Assembly (NCBI GenBank): GCA_934229535.1
Contig: CAKQDS010000034.1
Location: 1-18,194, forward strand
DNA from: an uncultured Anaeroplasmataceae bacterium
GTDB taxonomy: Bacteria > Bacillota_I > Bacilli_A > Acholeplasmatales > Anaeroplasmataceae
Length of the DNA stretch: 18,194 nucleotides
Direction: 5' to 3'
Within the stretch, counting starts at the first letter, position 1, and every line of letters starts with the position of its first letter. This document shows positions 14,343-18,194 of this stretch, piece by piece. The notes below the pieces were generated by a model. The model searched no databases, was not told the DNA's origin, and saw only the letters and a list, made by a program, of their open reading frames with translations. The translations under genes and the position numbers were made by a program.

Positions 14343-15878
14343 TTGAAAAAAAGAAGTGAAAGAAAGTCAACTAAAACCTGGAAGAGAGTTATTGCTTTTT
14401 TTATATCTTTATTTTTGTTAGCCATACAAATTATTCTTTTATATTATAGTTTTAAATCAATTTATCATATTCAATGGCTTTATATCCTTATTCAAGCTAT
14501 TGGTGTATTAATTGTTTTTGTTATTTATCAGGACGCTAGTATGTCTAATTCGTATAAGCTTACCTGGACAATATTAATTTTAGCTGTTCCTATTTATGGA
14601 ACCACTCTTTATATTTTAGTTAAAAATTCCCAGCATTTACCTAAAAGAAGGATTAAGAAAATAACTCAAAATGTTTATTCAAGTATTCAGGATAATAATG
14701 TAAATGAGGTAACTGGCGATACTAATGCGACTAAATATATATCATTTTTAAAGAAAGACACTAATTATAATGCCTATAATAATTCTAAAATTATTTTTTT
14801 TAACGATGGTAAGTCTCTTTTTGATGATATACTTAATGCCTTGAAAGATGCTAAAGAATACATTTTTTTGGAATATTTTATCGTTGTTGAGGGTATTTTA
14901 TTTAACAAGCTATATGAAATTTTAAAGCAAAAATGTGCTGAGGGAGTTAAGGTTAGATTTTTATATGACGATGTTGGTAGTGTAGGTGGTTTAAAAATCA
15001 AAAAACGTCGTGAGCTTGAAAAAATAAATAATTTAGAAATCGTAGCATTTGCACCTCTTGGAACTAATATGAATCCTATGATTAATTATCGTGACCATAG
15101 AAAAATTTGTGTAATTGATGGCAATGTAGGTTATATTGGTGGAGCAAATATAGCCGATGAATATGCTAATTATATTAAAAGATTTGGTTATTGGCGTGAT
15201 AATGGAGTAAAAATTTATGGTGAGGCTGTAAATAATTTAGTGGCTATGTTTATTGAAACCTGGTATATGTCAACAAGAGAGGTTTTAGCATATAATGATT
15301 ATGTTAAGCAGCAGGAGGTATATCATTTAAATAATTGTATTCAGCCTTTTGGTGATGGTCCGATGAGCCTTAATAATATAAGCTATGATTTATTTGCTTC
15401 AATGTTTTCTAAGGCTAATAGCTATATTTATATTTCAACACCATATTTTATAATTGATGATAATATGATTAGAGTTTTAGTAATGGCTATAAAGATGGGT
15501 GTTGACGTAAGAATATTAATTCCCGGAATTCCTGATAAAAAGACAACATACGCTTTAACGATGGCTCATTTAGGTGAAATATTAGAAGCTGGTGGTAAGG
15601 TTTATAAATATACTCCGGGCTTTAATCACGCTAAGAATATTATAATTGATGATAAATACGCTTTTTGTGGAACGATAAATATTGATTATCGTAGTTTGTT
15701 TTTACATTATGAATGTGGCGCTTTAATTATTGATGATCCTGAGCTTGTAAAGATTAAAGATGATTTTTTAAGAGCCTGTGAGGAATCAGAATTATTGACC
15801 TATACTAAGTGGCGTAAAAGAAATATTCTTCAAAGAGTAATTGCCTTTATCTTTAGAGTATTTTCACCATTATTCTAA
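14343..15878 (+). CDS. cls: Cardiolipin synthase
   Basis: A 511-residue membrane enzyme of the phospholipase D superfamily that joins two phosphatidylglycerol molecules into cardiolipin and glycerol. Three hydrophobic segments near the N terminus (about 14-36, 43-62, 73-93) anchor it. Two catalytic HxK motifs are intact: H252-R-K254 followed by GGANIADEY, and H429-A-K431 followed by GTINIDYRS. Length fits bacterial Cls. Translation starts at TTG 14343, with AGGAGG 8 bases upstream and no nearer ATG. It is followed 62 bases on by uppP, which has its own promoter; both genes serve the envelope. Confidence 0.95.
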   Translation: MKKRSERKSTKTWKRVIAFFISLFLLAIQIILLYYSFKSIYHIQWLYILIQAIGVLIVFVIYQDASMSNSYKLTWTILILAVPIYGTTLYILVKNSQHLPKRRIKKITQNVYSSIQDNNVNEVTGDTNATKYISFLKKDTNYNAYNNSKIIFFNDGKSLFDDILNALKDAKEYIFLEYFIVVEGILFNKLYEILKQKCAEGVKVRFLYDDVGSVGGLKIKKRRELEKINNLEIVAFAPLGTNMNPMINYRDHRKICVIDGNVGYIGGANIADEYANYIKRFGYWRDNGVKIYGEAVNNLVAMFIETWYMSTREVLAYNDYVKQQEVYHLNNCIQPFGDGPMSLNNISYDLFASMFSKANSYIYISTPYFIIDDNMIRVLVMAIKMGVDVRILIPGIPDKKTTYALTMAHLGEILEAGGKVYKYTPGFNHAKNIIIDDKYAFCGTINIDYRSLFLHYECGALIIDDPELVKIKDDFLRACEESELLTYTKWRKRNILQRVIAFIFRVFSPLF

Positions 15879-15881
15879 ATG

Positions 15882-15910
15882 TTGTTTTTAGATGATTACT
15901 ATGATAAAAT
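15882..15910 (+). promoter_or_regulatory. Promoter of uppP
   Basis: TTGTTT (15882-15887), a 17-base spacer and TAAAAT (15905-15910) with TG upstream (TGATAAAAT). It lies directly after the cls stop codon, with no terminator between, so uppP may be read from both promoters. Confidence 0.55.
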
Positions 15911-15940
15911 AGTTATGATTGAATAAGGAGATAAATATTT

Positions 15941-16789
15941 ATGTTTTTGATTGGAATTATTGATGTTTTAAAGGCTATTTTATTTGGAATTGTTGAAGGT
16001 ATTAGTGAATGGCTACCAATTTCTTCAACCGGTCATATGATTTTACTTGAGCATTGGCTTAAGGTTCAAGAGGAATTTGGAGCATCATTTTGGGATTTGT
16101 TTTTAGTTGCAATTCAGCTTGGAGCGATAATCGCAGTAATTATTTGTTTTTTTTCAAAGCTATGGCCTTTTTCTAAGACCAAAACCAAAGAAGAAAAAAA
16201 GGATACTTGGATTTTATGGCGTAATGTTTTAATTGCCTGTATTCCAGCAGCTATTGTTGGTCTTTTATTTGATAATTGGCTTAATGAGCATTTTTATAAT
16301 TTTATAACAGTAGCTATTATGTTAATTTTTTATGGTATTTTATTTATTGCTATTGAAATTTGGAATAAAAAAAGAGAATTTAAAATTACTAGCTGTAAGG
16401 GGATTTCTTGGCGCATTGCGTTAATAATTGGTTTAATTCAGCTTCTTGCCTTAATACCAGGTACATCAAGAAGTGGTGTAACTATTTTAGGGGCAATGCT
16501 TATTGGCATTGATAGATCAGCTTCAGCTGAATTTTCATTCTTTTTATCAATTCCAGTAATGGTTGGAGCTTCATTATTAAAGCTTGTTAAATATTTGATT
16601 AAGGTTGGTATTCCTTCATCTGGAGAAATTGCCTTTTTAGCTATTGGCGCAATTGTTGCTTTCCTTGTTAGTATGCTTGTTATTAAATTCTTAATGAAAT
16701 ATATTAAAAAGCATGATTTTAAGGTGTTTGGTGGATATCGTATTATTTTAGGTATAATTTTAATTATTTATTATGTTATTAGAGGTTAA
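15941..16789 (+). CDS. uppP: Undecaprenyl-diphosphate phosphatase
   Basis: A 282-residue integral membrane protein (BacA family) that dephosphorylates undecaprenyl pyrophosphate to recycle the lipid carrier for peptidoglycan; extra copies give bacitracin tolerance. Both signature blocks are present: GIVEGISEWLPISSTGH (16-32, with E19, E23 and S29) and PGTSRSG (173-179, with the catalytic Arg177). About eight hydrophobic helices span the rest. AAGGAG lies 10 bases before ATG 15941. Its presence implies a peptidoglycan wall. The next gene starts 3 bases after the stop codon, so they share a transcript. Confidence 0.97.
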   Translation: MFLIGIIDVLKAILFGIVEGISEWLPISSTGHMILLEHWLKVQEEFGASFWDLFLVAIQLGAIIAVIICFFSKLWPFSKTKTKEEKKDTWILWRNVLIACIPAAIVGLLFDNWLNEHFYNFITVAIMLIFYGILFIAIEIWNKKREFKITSCKGISWRIALIIGLIQLLALIPGTSRSGVTILGAMLIGIDRSASAEFSFFLSIPVMVGASLLKLVKYLIKVGIPSSGEIAFLAIGAIVAFLVSMLVIKFLMKYIKKHDFKVFGGYRIILGIILIIYYVIRG

Positions 16790-16791
16790 TT

Positions 16792-17076
16792 ATGCAAACA
16801 GAAATCGAAAAGCTATTGGATGATAATAATAAAGATAATGTTGTTTTTTATAGCAATAATCAAAAATTAGAATTTGAACAGGTTGCTCTTATTCCTATGG
16901 ATGGAATTAATTATGTTATTCTACATCCTTTATTTGGTGATTATGAAGATGATGATGTTATTGTTTATTCAGTAAAATATAATGATAAGGAATATGAATT
17001 ATTAGAAATTACTAATGAGGAAACATTATCAAAAATTGAAGAAATCTATTTAGAAATGGGTGGAAGAAATGATTAA
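16792..17076 (+). CDS. DUF1292-like small acidic protein
   Basis: A 94-residue acidic protein with no signal or membrane segment. The pattern of a short beta strand on each side of EFEQVALIPMDGINYVILHP, then an acidic DYEDDDVIVYSV stretch and a C-terminal EIEE-like helix, fits the DUF1292 family common in Bacillota, whose role is unknown. AGAGG within the end of uppP serves as ribosome binding site 6 bases before the ATG. The end overlaps the aldo/keto reductase start by 8 bases, so the three genes appear coupled. A functional link is not evident. Confidence 0.82.
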   Translation: MQTEIEKLLDDNNKDNVVFYSNNQKLEFEQVALIPMDGINYVILHPLFGDYEDDDVIVYSVKYNDKEYELLEITNEETLSKIEEIYLEMGGRND

Positions 17077-17905
17077 GGATGAATTTTTTGAGCTTTATAA
17101 TGGAGTAAAAATTCCAAAGATTGGCTTTGGAACTTGGCAAACAAAGGATGGTATTGAAGCCTATAATTCAGTTATTTGGGCTCTTAAGTATGGATATCGT
17201 CATATAGATACCGCCTATGTTTATAAGAACGAGCAAAGTGTTGGTAAAGCCATAGCTGATTCTAAAATAAATAGAGAAGAAATTTTTGTTACAACTAAAC
17301 TTCCTGCAAGTGTAAAAAGTTATGATGATGCTAAAAAGCATTTTAATGAATCTTTAGCAAATCTTGGCTTAGATTATGTTGATTTATATTTGATTCATGC
17401 TCCTTGGCCTTGGGATAATGTTGGTGGAGATTATACAAGTGGTAATATCGAGGCTTGGCGTGCTCTAATTGAACTATATAATGAGAAAAAAATAAGAGCT
17501 ATTGGTGTTTCTAATTTCCATGTTAAGGATATTGAGGCTTTAATTAAAGCAACATCATTTAAACCAATGGTTAATCAAATTCGTTATTTTGTTGGAAACA
17601 CGCAAGAAGAAATAACAAAATATTGTCAAGAGAATGATATTTTAGTTGAAGCCTATTCACCTTTTGCGACTGGCGAGCTTTTAGAAAACAAGGAAGTTTT
17701 AAAGATGGCTTCTAAATATAATAAATCAATTCCTCAGATTTGTTTGAGATATTGTATTCAAAAAAATACATTACCACTTCCTAAATCAGTACATGAGGAT
17801 AGAATTAAAGCAAATCTAGATATTGATTTTGTCATTAATGATAAGGATATGCATTATCTTGGTAGCTTATATCATATTGTTTCTACTAGACCATTTAGAG
17901 ATTAA
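17069..17905 (+). CDS. Aldo/keto reductase
   Basis: A 278-residue NADPH-dependent TIM-barrel reductase of carbonyl compounds (2,5-diketo-D-gluconate/glyoxal reductase-like branch). The catalytic tetrad is complete: D47 (HIDTAY), Y52, K77 (VTTKL) and H110 (LIHAPW). GVSNFHVKDIE and the late LPLPKSVHEDRI segment bind the cofactor; the latter holds the KS that favours NADPH. ATG 17069 is chosen over a GTG at 17060 because it gives the usual N terminus and GGTGGA lies just ahead. It is the last gene of the uppP transcript, before a strong terminator. Its likely role is aldehyde or methylglyoxal detoxification; the substrate is not readable. Confidence 0.94.
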   Translation: MIKDEFFELYNGVKIPKIGFGTWQTKDGIEAYNSVIWALKYGYRHIDTAYVYKNEQSVGKAIADSKINREEIFVTTKLPASVKSYDDAKKHFNESLANLGLDYVDLYLIHAPWPWDNVGGDYTSGNIEAWRALIELYNEKKIRAIGVSNFHVKDIEALIKATSFKPMVNQIRYFVGNTQEEITKYCQENDILVEAYSPFATGELLENKEVLKMASKYNKSIPQICLRYCIQKNTLPLPKSVHEDRIKANLDIDFVINDKDMHYLGSLYHIVSTRPFRD

Positions 17906-17913
17906 TATTATTT

Positions 17914-17957
17914 ACTCCTTTAGCTTAAATTATAACAAAACTAAAGGAGTTTTTTTA
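17914..17957 (+). terminator. Terminator after the aldo/keto reductase
   Basis: A 10-bp perfect stem ACTCCTTTAG/CTAAAGGAGT with a 17-base loop and a T7 tail starts 9 bases after the stop codon. Confidence 0.92.
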
Positions 17958-18029
17958 TGAAAACAGCTTAAAAAATCGCATTGGAAAAATAAAAATTTTT
18001 GCCTTCAAAAATGGCAAATATACAGTTTG

Positions 18030-18091
18030 AAACTGGAAGTTAGCGCTTACATAGTACCATTAAAGTATCAAATCTCCAGTTTTCATTTTTT
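18030..18091 (+). terminator. Hairpin with long loop and T tract, possible terminator
   Basis: AAACTGGA (18030-18037) pairs with TCCAGTTT (18075-18082) around a 37-base loop, followed by TTC and a seven-T run. No gene is seen upstream of it after the previous terminator, so it may end a small RNA or belong to a leader. A smaller hairpin, TTTGCC/GGCAAA, lies just upstream (17998-18018). Confidence 0.4.
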
Positions 18092-18099
18092 TATGAAAA

Positions 18100-18127
18100 T
18101 TGACAATTTTCTACAAATATGTATAAT
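18100..18127 (+). promoter_or_regulatory. Rightward promoter near the window end
   Basis: TTGACA (18100-18105), a 16-base spacer and TATAAT (18122-18127), both hexamers perfect. Its start near 18134 leads into a strong hairpin (18154-18194). The transcribed gene or RNA lies beyond the window. Confidence 0.7.
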
Positions 18128-18153
18128 CCCGAGTTCGACAGTTGGAAATAGTT

Positions 18154-18194
18154 AAGTCCGAAAAAATAGCGCTATTGCTATACTTTTCGGACTT
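18154..18194. repeat. 41-base two-tier hairpin at the window end
   Basis: Perfect 11-base outer arms, AAGTCCGAAAA and TTTTCGGACTT, enclose an inner 5-bp stem ATAGC/GCTAT with loop GCTATT and a small internal loop. It lies about 20 bases downstream of the predicted start of the promoter at 18100. Whether a T tract follows is not visible, so terminator, attenuator and mobile-element end remain possible. Confidence 0.6.

Overview
The window is low-GC, chromosomal and bacterial, and most likely comes from a Bacillota (Bacilli/Erysipelotrichia-type) genome. The grounds are very AT-rich coding and intergenic DNA, strong AGGAGG-type ribosome binding sites, sigma-A-like TTGACA/TATAAT promoters, lipoproteins and exported proteins with Gram-positive signals, U-rich hairpin terminators, and an rRNA-tRNA cluster whose tRNA order follows the long Bacillus subtilis trnB array. 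TGA is used as a stop (for example at 4124-4126, 6005-6007 and 7282-7284), so this is not the Mycoplasma code. UppP implies that peptidoglycan is made.

Layout. Positions 1-1114 hold the 3' part of a 5S rRNA gene and eleven tRNA genes (Val, Thr, Lys, Leu, Ala, Met, Ile2, Ser, fMet, Asp, Phe), all encoding CCA and closed by a hairpin terminator. Positions 1281-6007 form one apparent transcription unit. It has its own promoter, a secreted protein that resembles the ETX/MTX2 (aerolysin-like) pore-forming fold but is broken by a one-base frameshift, and two large MacB-like ABC proteins (ATPase fused to a four-helix permease) that probably pair as a heterodimer. This is the most unusual part of the window. 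Positions 6049-8497 hold two cytosolic metallopeptidases, an M24 aminopeptidase P and an M29 aminopeptidase, overlapping by 14 bases.

Positions 8853-9335 encode a small lipoprotein. Positions 9545-10394 are rplM-rpsI behind a leader with a perfect palindrome that runs into the rplM ribosome binding site. Positions 10546-12445 encode a beta-helix lipoprotein overlapping a nitroreductase. On the minus strand (14214 down to 12480) lie a flavin-reductase-like protein and a YqhD-type iron alcohol dehydrogenase, behind a promoter whose -35 box sits inside a 21-bp inverted repeat. Positions 14343-17905 run cls, uppP, a DUF1292-like gene and an aldo/keto reductase. The last 240 bases have no gene but hold three hairpins and a good outward-facing promoter.

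The genes are mainly housekeeping: translation, peptide turnover, envelope lipid synthesis and recycling, and carbonyl/nitro/flavin redox. The secreted-protein plus ABC-pair module is the accessory insertion. Its function is inferred from domain and motif reading only; no database search was possible.
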